A stretch of DNA of 36,351 nucleotides from an uncultured Ruminococcus sp. (GCA_902786965.1 CADAEJ010000039.1:1-36351); one strand, 5' to 3'; shown: positions 21,582 through 30,052, numbered from the stretch's first letter. A program made the numbers and translations. The notes: a model not told the origin generated them from the letters alone.

Positions 21582-22814
21582 TTACTTGTTGTTGTTTCTC
21601 TTCTGCTCGAGCTTTGCCCTTACCTTGATAGGCAGACCGAACAGATTGATGAATCCTGCTGAATCAGCCTGATTGTAAACATTGTCCTCATCGAATGTAG
21701 CAACTTCCTCATCATACAGAGTGTACGGAGATGTAACGCCCGCATTGATGATGTTGCCCTTGTACAGCTTGAGCTTAACGTCGCCCGTAACAGTTTTCTG
21801 AGTTTCCGTAACGAAAGCGCTCATAGCCTCACGCAGAGGAGTGAACCACTGACCGTTGTAAACGATGTCAGCAAACTTTATGCTAAGGTACTGCTTAACT
21901 CTTGCAGTCTCCTTGTCAAGCGTGATAGTCTCAAGTACCTCGTGAGCCTTGTAAAGGATAGCTCCGCCCGGTGTCTCGTAAACGCCTCTTGACTTCATGC
22001 CGACGAGTCTGTTCTCAACCAGGTCAGCAAGACCGATACCGTTAGCACCGCCCAGCTCGTTGAGCTTTGCAACTATCTGCTTGCCGTTCATCTTAACGCC
22101 GTCTATCTCGGTCGGCACACCCTTTTCAAAGTGTATAGTAACGTAGGTCGGCTTGTCAGGAGCCATTATCGGTGAAACGCCCATCTCAAGGAAGCCCGGC
22201 TTTTCGTACTGCGGCTCGTTAGCAGGGTTTTCAAGGTCAAGTCCCTCGTGAGAAAGATGCCACAGGTTCTTGTCCTTTGAGTAGTTAGTCTCTCTGTTTA
22301 TCTTCAGCGGAATGTTGTGAGCCTCCGCGTAGTCTATCTCCTCATCTCTTGACTTGATGTCCCATATTCTCCACGGAGCGATTATCTTCATATCAGGAGC
22401 GAAAGCCTTGATAGCCAGCTCGAATCTTACCTGGTCGTTGCCCTTGCCCGTGCAGCCGTGGCAGATAGCGTCAGCACCCTCTTTGAGAGCTATCTCTGCG
22501 ATCCTCTTTGCGATGATAGGTCTTGCAAAGGAAGTTCCCAGCAGATACTGGTTCTCGTAAACCGCACCCGCCTGAACGGTAGGGAATACATAATCAGTGA
22601 TGAACTCCTCTGTCAGATCCTCGATGTACAGCTTTGAAGCACCCGTCTTGATAGCCTTTTCCTCCAGACCGTCAAGCTCTGTGCCCTGTCCAACGTCGCC
22701 CGAAACTGCGATTACCTCACAGTTGTCATAGTTCTCCTTCAGCCAGGGGATAATGATAGATGTGTCAAGTCCTCCCGAGTATGCAAGGACTACCTTCTTG
22801 ATTTTGTCAGCCAT
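21582..22814 (-). CDS. argG: Argininosuccinate synthase
   Basis: This is a 410-residue ATP enzyme that joins citrulline and aspartate. The PP-loop AYSGGLDTS is at 11-19. [15 protein letters not shown] is the citrulline/aspartate loop and APWR follows in the usual place. Length is normal for the type 1 bacterial enzyme. The frame opens at 22850, but a GGAGG 8 bases before the ATG at 22814 and the family start [15 protein letters not shown] fix the start. It is the first gene of the arginine run, with at least one consensus promoter and repeated AT-rich motifs upstream that may be ArgR operators. Confidence 0.97.
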   Translation of the reverse strand: MADKIKKVVLAYSGGLDTSIIIPWLKENYDNCEVIAVSGDVGQGTELDGLEEKAIKTGASKLYIEDLTEEFITDYVFPTVQAGAVYENQYLLGTSFARPIIAKRIAEIALKEGADAICHGCTGKGNDQVRFELAIKAFAPDMKIIAPWRIWDIKSRDEEIDYAEAHNIPLKINRETNYSKDKNLWHLSHEGLDLENPANEPQYEKPGFLEMGVSPIMAPDKPTYVTIHFEKGVPTEIDGVKMNGKQIVAKLNELGGANGIGLADLVENRLVGMKSRGVYETPGGAILYKAHEVLETITLDKETARVKQYLSIKFADIVYNGQWFTPLREAMSAFVTETQKTVTGDVKLKLYKGNIINAGVTSPYTLYDEEVATFDEDNVYNQADSAGFINLFGLPIKVRAKLEQKRNNNK

Positions 22815-22846
22815 AATGAATTCCTCCGAAAAAATAATAATCAAAC

Positions 22847-22887
22847 GCATAAAAATGTGTCGTTAAGAATATTATACACTTTTATGC
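22847..22887. promoter_or_regulatory. Inverted repeat overlapping the argG promoter, possible ArgR site
   Basis: GCATAAAAATGTGT (22847-22860) and ACACTTTTATGC (22876-22887) form an inverted repeat over the transcription start region. The first arm is itself nearly palindromic (CGCAT-AAAA-ATGTG), with the 5-4-5 layout of ARG boxes. A related TGCATATTTTATGTG lies on the minus strand near 22960. This may bind an arginine repressor or fold in the leader RNA. It is not a strong consensus match. Confidence 0.35.
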
Positions 22888-22898
22888 GGCTTTGTCAA
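22871..22898 (-). promoter_or_regulatory. Proximal sigma-A promoter of argG
   Basis: On the minus strand TTGACA (22893-22898), 16 bp, TATAAT (22871-22876), about 55 bp before the argG ATG. Confidence 0.75.
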
Positions 22899-23025
22899 GT
22901 GGATATACATATAAATTTTAATTTTATACACAATTTTGCGCAAATTACTGTATAAACACATAAAATATGCAGAATATTATACATTTTTGCAGACCTTTGC
23001 GCATCCTGCGTCCGTATCTGTGGAT

Positions 23026-23054
23026 ATTATACCACTTTTCCGCGCAAATTGCAA
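23026..23054 (-). promoter_or_regulatory. Possible distal promoter of argG
   Basis: On the minus strand TTGCAA (23049-23054), 17 bp, TATAAT (23026-23031). It would give a leader of about 200 bases before argG. The stretch between it and argG is AT-rich and holds several TTATACA/TGTATAA motifs, but no gene. Confidence 0.45.
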
Positions 23055-23065
23055 CCATAAAAAGC

Positions 23066-23094
23066 TTGCAAATTCAAGATTTTTGGTGTATACT
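23066..23094 (+). promoter_or_regulatory. Promoter of the flavin-reductase-like gene
   Basis: TTGCAA (23066-23071), 17 bp, TATACT (23089-23094), then GAAAGGTGG before the ATG at 23131. It is divergent from the distal argG promoter. Confidence 0.65.
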
Positions 23095-23130
23095 TATCAT
23101 ATACTTAACAAAATGAAAGGTGGCAGATTT

Positions 23131-23667
23131 ATGTCCGATAAAATGACACAGCTCGGCTTTGAAAAACTCACAGGTGAACAGCTCACAGCGCTTGACCTCA
23201 ACGCCTTCAAAAAAATAGGTCTTGACTGGATGCTCGTTACCGCAGGTGACGAAAACGGCTGGAACACCATGACGGCATCGTGGGGCTATGCAGGCGTCAT
23301 CTGGGGGAAGAACGCTTTTCAGGTGGTCATCAGACCGCAGAGATATACCAAGGAGTTTATCGACAAAAGCGAGTATTTCACCATCTGCTTTTTCAGCGAG
23401 GAGCATAAAAAGGCGCTGTCCTTCTGCGGCGGCCACAGCGGCAGAGATTGCGATAAAGCAAAACAAACAGGGCTCGTCCCCGTTTTCACCGACGGCTCTA
23501 CCGTCTTTGAGCAGGCATCGCTTGCCTTTGTCTGCAAAAAGATGTATGCCCAGCAGATGAGCCCCGATTGCTTTACCGATAAGTCCTGCATCGAGCAGTG
23601 GTATCAGGGCGGCGATTACCATACCCAGTATACAGGCGAGATAGTCGCAGCATATGTAAAAAAATAA
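23131..23667 (+). CDS. Flavin reductase-like (FMN-binding split barrel) protein
   Basis: This is a 178-residue protein of the flavoredoxin/flavin reductase group. Features are the WMLVTAGDENGWNTMTASWG strand-loop (about 33-52), which contacts FMN in relatives, followed by WGKNAFQVVIRPQRYT and YFTICFFSE. These fit an NADH- or ferredoxin-linked flavoprotein of anaerobes. The electron partner is unknown. Upstream in-frame codons reach 22936, but the strong ribosome binding site and promoter place the start at 23131. It is monocistronic, divergent from argG, and followed at once by the tyrosine T-box promoter. No clear terminator was seen after it. Confidence 0.82.
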   Translation: MSDKMTQLGFEKLTGEQLTALDLNAFKKIGLDWMLVTAGDENGWNTMTASWGYAGVIWGKNAFQVVIRPQRYTKEFIDKSEYFTICFFSEEHKKALSFCGGHSGRDCDKAKQTGLVPVFTDGSTVFEQASLAFVCKKMYAQQMSPDCFTDKSCIEQWYQGGDYHTQYTGEIVAAYVKK

Positions 23668-23676
23668 TGACTATCC

Positions 23677-23705
23677 TTGACAAATAAAAACGTGTGTGTT
23701 ATATT
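23677..23705 (+). promoter_or_regulatory. Promoter of the T-box / tyrS operon
   Basis: TTGACA (23677-23682), 17 bp, TATATT (23700-23705), just before the T-box leader. It begins 10 bp after the previous stop codon. Confidence 0.75.
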
Positions 23706-23711
23706 AGCCTT

Positions 23712-23985
23712 AATAGTTGAAATGCAGCGATAAGAACAAGTAAGTCACCGCAATGCGTCCAGAGAGCTGTCGTTTTGGTGCAAGACAGTACGCAGACCCT
23801 GACCGAATACATCTTTGAGCAGACTGCCAAGAAAGCGAACAAGGCGTGAACGACCTTGCGCAAAGGCAGTACGGCGGCGTGCCGTTATAACGCAAAAGGC
23901 AGGGGGATACCTCTGCGAACAAAGGTGGTACCGCGATAATTCGCCCTTTGATGAGCAAATGCTTGTCAAAGGGCTTTTTGTTTTA
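23712..23985 (+). ncRNA. Tyrosine-specific T-box leader (riboswitch)
   Basis: This is a classic T-box leader. Stem I begins near GCGATAAGAACAAGTAA and carries the AGAGAG loop (23761-23766) and the GGTG element above a CTGTC/GACAG stem. The specifier is TAC (23808-23810), in the usual context GAA-TAC-ATCTTTGAG, and reads tyrosine. The T-box proper, AAAGGTGGTACCGCG (about 23921-23935), has the bulge TGGT, which pairs with an ACCA tRNA end and matches the A discriminator of tRNA-Tyr. The terminator stem GCCCTTTGA (23943-23951) / TCAAAGGGC (23966-23974), followed by TTTTTG, competes with the antiterminator. Uncharged tRNA-Tyr should turn on the two downstream genes. Confidence 0.95.
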
Positions 23986-24079
23986 AAAGGGGAGTAAAAA
24001 TAAAGAACACCAACCGCGCAGATCATCAGCTGCCTGCTGCTTGCAAACAAACGCTATTGAGTATTCGGAGGATAAGAAA

Positions 24080-24547
24080 ATGCATTTTGGCTTTTCATAT
24101 GTCGGACTTATCTTTCTGATAATGCTCTTTGTCCCCAATATCATCTGGAGCAAAAATCAGCCGAAGGGCTACGAAGAATACGCCGCCAAAGAAAATAAAG
24201 TCCTGCTCACACTTGAAAGGATAGGCGAGGCGCTGGTAAGTACCCTGTGCCTTATCTTCAGCGATTTCAATATCCGCATCGGCAGGTGGAGTGCATTTCT
24301 TGCTGCGGCATTTGCGCTGATGATACTGTACGAAGTGTATTGGGTACGCTATTTCAAAAGCGAAAAGACAATGGCGGATATGTACAGTTCCATACTCGGT
24401 ATCCCCGTTGCAGGCGCAACACTTCCCGTGCTTGCGTTCTTTCTGCTCGCAGTCTACGGCAAAAATATCCCGATGATGATAGCGGCAGTTATCCTCGGCA
24501 TCGGGCATATAGGCATACATTTACAGCATAAAGATCAAATCAAATAA
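24080..24547 (+). CDS. Conserved membrane protein under Tyr T-box control
   Basis: This is a 155-residue protein with about four to five membrane helices (about 4-22, 46-62, 69-88, 107-127, 129-146). The opening HFGFSYVGLIFL...PNIIW and the central ENKVLLTLERIGEALVS give it a family look common in Clostridia, but I know no function. GGAGG before the ATG at 24080 sets the start; in-frame codons upstream reach 24041. It lies between the T-box terminator and tyrS (17 bp gap), so it should be induced by tyrosine limitation together with tyrS. A transport or export role would fit the regulation but is inference. Confidence 0.8.
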   Translation: MHFGFSYVGLIFLIMLFVPNIIWSKNQPKGYEEYAAKENKVLLTLERIGEALVSTLCLIFSDFNIRIGRWSAFLAAAFALMILYEVYWVRYFKSEKTMADMYSSILGIPVAGATLPVLAFFLLAVYGKNIPMMIAAVILGIGHIGIHLQHKDQIK

Positions 24548-24564
24548 AAACGGAGGAAAAGAAA

Positions 24565-25782
24565 ATGACTTGTTACGAAGAACTTGTAAGGCGCGGGCTT
24601 ATCGCGCAGGTCACAGACGAAAAAGAGATAAGCGATATGATAAACAACGGAAAGGCTACCTTTTATATCGGCTTTGACCCCACAGCCGACAGCCTGCACG
24701 TTGGACACTTTATGGCGCTGTGCCTTATGAAAAGACTGCAAATGGCAGGCAATAAGCCTATCGCACTGCTCGGCGGCGGTACGGGAATGATAGGCGACCC
24801 GTCGGGCAAGACGGATATGCGCAAAATGCTCACCAAGGAAACTATCGAGCATAACGTAGAGTGCTTTAAAAAGCAGATGTCCCGCTTCATCGACTTTTCA
24901 GACGGCAAAGCAATGGTAGTCAATAACGCCGACTGGCTGCTCGACCTTAACTATATCGACGTTCTGCGCGAGGTCGGTGCCTGCTTCTCGGTAAATAAAA
25001 TGCTCACCTTCGAGTGCTATAAGCAGCGTATGGAAAGAGGACTCACCTTCCTCGAGTTCAACTATATGATAATGCAGTCGTATGACTTCTATATGCTCTT
25101 CAAAAAGTACGGCTGCAATATGCAGTTCGGCGGAGATGACCAGTGGGCGAATATGCTCGGCGGCACAGAGCTTATCCGTAAAAAGCTCGGCAAGGACGCA
25201 CACGCAATGACCATCACCCTGCTTCTCAATTCCGAGGGCAAGAAAATGGGCAAGACCGAAAAGGGCGCAGTCTGGCTCGATGCCGAAAAGACCAGCCCGT
25301 ACGATTTCTACCAGTATTGGAGAAACGTCGGCGACGCGGACGTTATCAAGTGCCTCAAAATGCTGACCTTCGTTCCTATCGAGCAGATAGAGGAAATGGA
25401 GAAAACGCTTCAGGGCGCAGAGCTCAACAAAGCCAAGGAGCTTCTGGCATTTGAGCTTACCAAGCTCGTTCACGGCGAGGCAGAGGCTAAAAAAGCTGAC
25501 GATGCCGCAAAAGCTATCTTTGCAAAGGGCGGCGTGAGCGATGATATGCCTACCACCGAGATAGCTGCCGCAGACCTTGAAGACGGTAAGATAGGTATCC
25601 TCACCCTGCTCGTAAAGTGCGGACTTTGCGCATCAAACGGCGATGCAAGAAGACTTGTCACACAGGGCGGCGTAACTATCAATGACGAAAAAGCCACCGA
25701 CCCCAAAGCAATGATAGACCTCTCCGATGCCGTCATCATCAAAAAGGGCAAAAAAGTATTCCACAAAGCAGTAGCAAAGTAA
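24565..25782 (+). CDS. tyrS: Tyrosyl-tRNA synthetase
   Basis: This is a 405-residue class I synthetase that charges tRNA-Tyr. The HIGH motif appears as HVGH (45-48). The KMSKS motif appears as KMGKT (227-231), a known variant in TyrS. The tyrosine pocket is visible in FYIGFDPTADSLHVGH and QFGGDDQWAN. A C-terminal S4 RNA-binding domain covers about 340-405. GGAGG lies a few bases before the ATG. It is the second gene of the T-box operon, followed by a strong terminator. Confidence 0.97.
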   Translation: MTCYEELVRRGLIAQVTDEKEISDMINNGKATFYIGFDPTADSLHVGHFMALCLMKRLQMAGNKPIALLGGGTGMIGDPSGKTDMRKMLTKETIEHNVECFKKQMSRFIDFSDGKAMVVNNADWLLDLNYIDVLREVGACFSVNKMLTFECYKQRMERGLTFLEFNYMIMQSYDFYMLFKKYGCNMQFGGDDQWANMLGGTELIRKKLGKDAHAMTITLLLNSEGKKMGKTEKGAVWLDAEKTSPYDFYQYWRNVGDADVIKCLKMLTFVPIEQIEEMEKTLQGAELNKAKELLAFELTKLVHGEAEAKKADDAAKAIFAKGGVSDDMPTTEIAAADLEDGKIGILTLLVKCGLCASNGDARRLVTQGGVTINDEKATDPKAMIDLSDAVIIKKGKKVFHKAVAK

Positions 25783-25800
25783 AAATTACATAGCATAAGT

Positions 25801-25843
25801 AAAAAGAGGTTCGGTCTTTTCGACTGAACCTCTTTTGTTTTTT
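25801..25843 (+). terminator. Terminator of the T-box / tyrS operon
   Basis: AAAAGAGGTTCGGTC pairs with GACTGAACCTCTTTT across a short TTTTC-type loop, followed by GTTTTTTTG. Confidence 0.9.
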
Positions 25844-25893
25844 TGCTGTTATAAGTAATTGATCGTGGGCTTTCCCCGATAGTGCCCAACAAA

Positions 25894-27039
25894 TCACTCT
25901 ATCCAAACAAAGTTGTTGTCCGAGTTAAGAAAATCCACATTGTAAAGCAGTATCACCTTGTCGATCTTATTATCCTTTATGTACTGCGAAACAGTCTTTT
26001 CCTGCACATGATAGTACCGCAGGTCGATCATCGTCACGTCCGAGTACATACTTGTAAAGTACGGCATAGCGCAGTTAGCGTAGCTGTCCTTGAGGATAAG
26101 CACCTTTTCGTCCTTCTGCGCGCCTGTCGATGTAATGTGAACATTAGCGTAGTTGCCGCCGAGGAAAGTCGAGTACTTGTCCTTCTTGTCCTCAAATGAC
26201 GAGTCAAACAGACTGTCCGCCGTCCTTTTCTCGCTCACGAACTCAACCTTCATCGAGTTCCCCTTGTCCGTGTACAGCTTCATCTTTTCCTTTTCCGCAA
26301 AAGCCGAAGGAGCCTTTGAGTACAGCGTCCCGAGGAAGCCGTCAAGCTCGCGCACATCGTAATCCGCTTTAAGCTCGCTTTCGCCCATAAACTTCATCAG
26401 CCCGTCAAAACCTGCACGCGCCCCGTCCGATGTCCAGTGGTGGTCGGTCTTGTAGAAAGCCTGTACACCGCCGTCCACCGCAGCCTTCAGCTCGCTCATC
26501 GGGCAGTAGAAATTGATCTTTTCATCAAGCATACCCTTTACCTTGTCAATGGTGTCCTGCTGTTTTTCAGCCGTGTTCACCGCAGGCAGCTTGTCCGACA
26601 TAACGCTTATGCTGTTTGGCACGAGCATAAAGTTTATCTTCGCATCAGGGCACAGCTTGGCAAGATCGTTTATGCACCCCACGTTCTTTTCGATCTGCTT
26701 GGTGTTCTCCGCGTAGTCCTGCAAATAGTAGCCGTCCTTGCCGAAGTACACACCGTTTTGCAGATCGTGCATAAGCAGCCTGTCCGAGTCCGTTTTCAGC
26801 GTCACCAGCTCGTCCTTCAGCGGCAGCTGATCCGACATATACTTTTCAAGCCCGTCAGTAAATGTGCCGTCCTTGAGGTTTTTCCAGGTGAATTCGGGGA
26901 ACTGCGCAAGATTGCGGTTTTCCATCTCCGAGAACTTCCTGTCTTTAAGCAGAAAGCTCCATACCGCGAACCCGAAAATAAACACTATAAATACGCTGAC
27001 CATAATTATCTGCGATATCTTTTCCATCTTCTTGTCCAT
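25894..27039 (-). CDS. DHHW-family protein (AlgX/AlgJ-like, SGNH-type)
   Basis: This is a protein of about 381 residues with one N-terminal membrane anchor (about 8-32) and an extracytoplasmic domain. The DHHW motif is TDHHW (198-202), and a candidate catalytic serine is Ser319 in LKDSYAN. Asp and His of DHHW plus this serine make the triad used by AlgJ/AlgX-like proteins that help O-acetylate polysaccharides. The frame opens at a GTG (27048), but AGGGGG 9 bases before the ATG at 27039 favours the latter. It lies 12 bp after the MBOAT gene, its usual partner, which would hand the acyl group across the membrane. The glycan acceptor is unknown. Confidence 0.88.
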   Translation of the reverse strand: MDKKMEKISQIIMVSVFIVFIFGFAVWSFLLKDRKFSEMENRNLAQFPEFTWKNLKDGTFTDGLEKYMSDQLPLKDELVTLKTDSDRLLMHDLQNGVYFGKDGYYLQDYAENTKQIEKNVGCINDLAKLCPDAKINFMLVPNSISVMSDKLPAVNTAEKQQDTIDKVKGMLDEKINFYCPMSELKAAVDGGVQAFYKTDHHWTSDGARAGFDGLMKFMGESELKADYDVRELDGFLGTLYSKAPSAFAEKEKMKLYTDKGNSMKVEFVSEKRTADSLFDSSFEDKKDKYSTFLGGNYANVHITSTGAQKDEKVLILKDSYANCAMPYFTSMYSDVTMIDLRYYHVQEKTVSQYIKDNKIDKVILLYNVDFLNSDNNFVWIE

Positions 27040-27051
27040 CACGCGCACCCC

Positions 27052-28467
27052 CTAAAATCTGAAATACAAAAACGGGTTGAACGAGTTGCCTGCAAGGTAA
27101 GCCGTGCAAAGCACCAGCAGACCTATCACCATCACAGGCTGCAAAACGCAGCCGTACAGCACAGGCGCACCCTTTTTCACCAGTCCGCCGAGCTTTTTGA
27201 TAAGCGGCGTAGATGCCGCAATAAGTATCACGAACGTCACCGCGTAGCTTGCAAGCCAGGCGATAGCCTTGTCGTTTATCAGCGCGATGTCCGAAATGCC
27301 GAACATATTCTTGAAGTTGCGTCCCAGCTGCTTGAAATCGTCAAACGCGAAAATACCCCAGCCGATAACTATCAGTATCAGCGCGTAAATGTGCCCCAGC
27401 ACCTTTGGCAGCTTTTTCAGGACTTTCAGCAGGAAAAGCTTTTCGCAAAGCAGTATCACGCCGAAGTAAACGCCCCATATCATAAAGTTCCAGTTAGCGC
27501 CGTGCCAGAAGCCTGTCAGGAACCAAACTATCATAATGTTCACGCACTGCCTGAGCTTGCCCTTGCGGTTTCCTCCCAGAGGAATGTAAACATAGTCCCT
27601 GAACCAGCTTGAAAGCGACATATGCCACCGCCTCCAGAACTCCGTGATAGAGTCCGAGATGTAGGGGTAGTTGAAGTTTTCAAGAAAGTCGAACCCGAAC
27701 ATCTTGCCAAGACCGATAGCCATATCCGAGTATCCCGAGAAGTCAAAGTATATCTGGAACGTGTACGCGATTATCCCAAGCCACGCCGCCGTAACGCTCA
27801 TATCGCTCTGCGGAGTTTTGCATATCGCGTCAAACAGCGCACCTATGCTGTTTGCAAGCAGGACCTTCTTGCCAAGACCTATCGAGAAGCGCCTTACGCC
27901 CTCTGCGAAGTTGCCAAGTGTCTCCCTGCGCTTTTGCATCTGCTGCGCAACATCAACATACCTTACGATAGGTCCCGCTATCAGCTGCGGGAAAAGCGCA
28001 ACGTAAGTGCCCAGCGTCAGATAATTCTTCTGCGCCTTTACGTCGCCGCGGTAAACGTCGATAACGTACGAAAGCGTCTGGAAGCTGTAAAAGGAGATAC
28101 CTATCGGCAGCTTCAGCCCCAGCAGCTTTATGTGCAGCCCGAAAATATCGTTGGCGTTGCCGATGAAAAAGTCGGTGTACTTAAAGAACAAAAGCAGCCC
28201 CATGTTCCAAAGTATCGCCGCTATCAGCGAGACCTTCGGCACCCACGCTTTGCGGCCCTCTTTTGTCTTGTCCGCCAGCAAGCCCGTTATGTAAGCCACG
28301 ATAGTCGAGGCGATCATCAGAAAAACGTATACAGGCTCGCCCCATGCGTAAAACACCAGCGAGAAAACGAACAGTATCAGATTGCGCACCTTCCGCGGCG
28401 CAATGTAGTACAGTATCAATACCGCAGGCAGGAACGCAAACAGAAAAACAGTGCTTGAAAAAAGCAT
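27052..28467 (-). CDS. MBOAT family O-acyltransferase (AlgI/DltB-like)
   Basis: This is a 471-residue polytopic membrane protein with about ten to twelve helices. The family histidine is His322 in GFWHGANWNF, and the second conserved region is FWRRWHMSLSSWFRDYVYIPLGG (277-299), which includes His282. AGPIVRY (164-170) is also typical. MBOAT proteins of this group move acetyl or acyl groups from a cytoplasmic donor across the membrane onto a cell-surface polymer. The start has GGTGAGAG upstream. It is coupled to the DHHW gene, and a hairpin without a T-run lies upstream. I did not see a clear promoter. Confidence 0.93.
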   Translation of the reverse strand: MLFSSTVFLFAFLPAVLILYYIAPRKVRNLILFVFSLVFYAWGEPVYVFLMIASTIVAYITGLLADKTKEGRKAWVPKVSLIAAILWNMGLLLFFKYTDFFIGNANDIFGLHIKLLGLKLPIGISFYSFQTLSYVIDVYRGDVKAQKNYLTLGTYVALFPQLIAGPIVRYVDVAQQMQKRRETLGNFAEGVRRFSIGLGKKVLLANSIGALFDAICKTPQSDMSVTAAWLGIIAYTFQIYFDFSGYSDMAIGLGKMFGFDFLENFNYPYISDSITEFWRRWHMSLSSWFRDYVYIPLGGNRKGKLRQCVNIMIVWFLTGFWHGANWNFMIWGVYFGVILLCEKLFLLKVLKKLPKVLGHIYALILIVIGWGIFAFDDFKQLGRNFKNMFGISDIALINDKAIAWLASYAVTFVILIAASTPLIKKLGGLVKKGAPVLYGCVLQPVMVIGLLVLCTAYLAGNSFNPFLYFRF

Positions 28468-28515
28468 CTAATCTCTCACCATACCTTCAAAGAATACCTT
28501 TAACACGAAATCAAG

Positions 28516-28545
28516 CCATGTCCCGCCGCAAAAACGGCAGGGCAT
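28516..28545. other. Hairpin between the DUF4358 and MBOAT genes
   Basis: CATGTCCCGCCG (28516-28527 approx.) pairs with CGGCAGGGCATG with one wobble and one mismatch. There is no T-run after it on the minus strand. It may be a processing or weak attenuation site in the DUF4358-MBOAT message. Confidence 0.4.
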
Positions 28546-28569
28546 GACCGATAAAAAAGCGTATGAATA

Positions 28570-29121
28570 TTAGCCGATTATCTCTTTAGCCTTGCTGTTG
28601 TTGTTAGAAAGGCACATGATAACATAATTGCCGTCAACAACAAGTACAGGGTCGTTGAGCTTGTCCATCTCCGCAGGAACATAATCCTTGAAAGCAGTCT
28701 TCTGATTCTCTATACGAGTTTTCAGAGCAGCCTCGATCTCCTTTGCAGCGTTCTCATCGTTAGCCTCAAAGCAGTCGATCTCGTGAGCAGATGCGCCCGA
28801 TGCGTCAACGTAGCAGACAGCCTTCTTGTAAAGGTCCTTCTTAACGCCGATCATCTTTTCGATCCTTGACTCGTCAAACGGAGTCATAGTAGCCTTTACC
28901 GCCTCATCAAGCGAGTCCTTGAGCTTGTCAGCGATAGCCTGCATATCCTTTGCAGCCTTCTGCTCGGTGGTAGCGGCAGTGGTGCTGTTCTCACTTGAGT
29001 TTGCTGCGCTGCTTGAATTGCTGCCGCCCGCAGTGCTGCTTGAGTTGCCGCATGAAGCAAAAGCCATGCTTGTTGCCATAGCTGCGGCGATTACCGCACA
29101 AATTACCTTTTTTGATCTCAT
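28570..29121 (-). CDS. DUF4358 lipoprotein
   Basis: This is a 183-residue exported lipoprotein. The lipobox FASC places the lipidated Cys at 24. A Ser/Asn/Thr-rich linker covers about 25-55 and the DUF4358 domain about 57-183. YVDASGASAHEIDCFEA (104-120), then RIENQKTAFKDYVPAEM and GNYVIMCLS, are typical. The function of DUF4358 is unknown. In Clostridia it is often found next to MBOAT and DHHW or SGNH genes, as here. AAAGGAAAG precedes the ATG. It follows the SGNH hydrolase gene by 22 bp. Confidence 0.88.
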   Translation of the reverse strand: MRSKKVICAVIAAAMATSMAFASCGNSSSTAGGSNSSSAANSSENSTTAATTEQKAAKDMQAIADKLKDSLDEAVKATMTPFDESRIEKMIGVKKDLYKKAVCYVDASGASAHEIDCFEANDENAAKEIEAALKTRIENQKTAFKDYVPAEMDKLNDPVLVVDGNYVIMCLSNNNSKAKEIIG

Positions 29122-29143
29122 TTACTATCTTTCCTTTCTTCAA

Positions 29144-30052
29144 TTAAGTTTCGTCAATGATATAGTTCAACCAATACTTGCAGTATTCAATGCTCAGGTG
29201 AATGCCGTCAGTGCTTGCCTCCTCGGGAAGCTTGCCGTCATCGCCCATCACCGCCTTGTCACAGGTCAGATATTCGCAGCCCTTTTCGGCAGCGAACTTC
29301 TGTATCATCTCGTTGAGCGCCTTTACATTGGTATTGTTTATTGCATCTCCCTGAAGCTCTCTTGAAGCCGTCACGGGAAGTATTGATTCACAGTAAATTT
29401 TAGCATTCGGACTGTACTTCCTTATCGTGTCCACCAGTTTGCCGTAAAGCTGTATAAAGCTGTCGTAGTACGGCCAGCCCATCTCGTTGGTGCCAAAGCC
29501 GATGTATACGCGCCCGAATTGATGTCCCTGCGCAAGTGCATCAGCAACCGTGCCCATCTGCCCGTTATCAAGCCTTATCGCAGGGCTTTCAAACGCCGTC
29601 TGAATGTTCAGACCGATGCTGCAATAGAAAGTCGCCTTGGGCTTGTCGCAGTTGTTGAAAAGCCCCACAGTCCTTGAATCCCCTATAAAGAGCGTGTCTG
29701 CAAGCTCGTCCTCGGTATCTCTCGCTTCCGAGTACGGACGCACACCCTCGGGGAAAGGCGGAAGCTCCTTTTGCGAGCTGCTCGTCACATCAGGGGTACT
29801 GCTGCTGTCGGGTGCCGCCTGCGAGCTGTCATTTCCCGCCTGCGATGAAGATACATCGGGCGCGGAGCTGCTGTCATTCTGCACCTTTGAGCTGCTTTGC
29901 GCGTGTGTGAAGAACTCTCTCTTGCTGCCCGCCGAATGTATCATCCAGCCGACCGCAAATACCACGCAAACAAGGCAGCACAGCGAAACTATGCTTTGCT
30001 GGAAGCGTACCCTTGAACGCTGCTTTGCGCTGTTGTCTTTTTTATGTTTCAT
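29144..30052 (-). CDS. Membrane-anchored SGNH/GDSL hydrolase
   Basis: This is a 302-residue protein with one N-terminal membrane helix (about 19-40). A Ser-rich linker (about 52-95) with repeated SSS-PDV/APD motifs follows. The SGNH domain covers about 110-302. The nucleophile is Ser126 in FIGDSRTVG, block III is GTNE (187-190, Asn189), and the Asp/His pair is D282 and H285 in DGIHL. It is probably an O-acetylesterase or acyltransferase acting on cell-surface glycans. The frame stays open upstream to 30262, but GAGGGA before the ATG at 30052 and a promoter set the start. It is the first gene of the SGNH-DUF4358-MBOAT-DHHW group. Confidence 0.88.
   Translation of the reverse strand: MKHKKDNSAKQRSRVRFQQSIVSLCCLVCVVFAVGWMIHSAGSKREFFTHAQSSSKVQNDSSSAPDVSSSQAGNDSSQAAPDSSSTPDVTSSSQKELPPFPEGVRPYSEARDTEDELADTLFIGDSRTVGLFNNCDKPKATFYCSIGLNIQTAFESPAIRLDNGQMGTVADALAQGHQFGRVYIGFGTNEMGWPYYDSFIQLYGKLVDTIRKYSPNAKIYCESILPVTASRELQGDAINNTNVKALNEMIQKFAAEKGCEYLTCDKAVMGDDGKLPEEASTDGIHLSIEYCKYWLNYIIDET

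Noticed and set aside
23668-24079. A small protein gene in the gap before 24080
   Set aside because: The stretch is accounted for by the T-box promoter, leader and terminator; in-frame codons upstream of 24080 have no ribosome binding site.
26437-28458. Long plus-strand open frames across the DHHW and MBOAT genes
   Set aside because: They are antisense to two genes with clear family motifs and have no translation signals.
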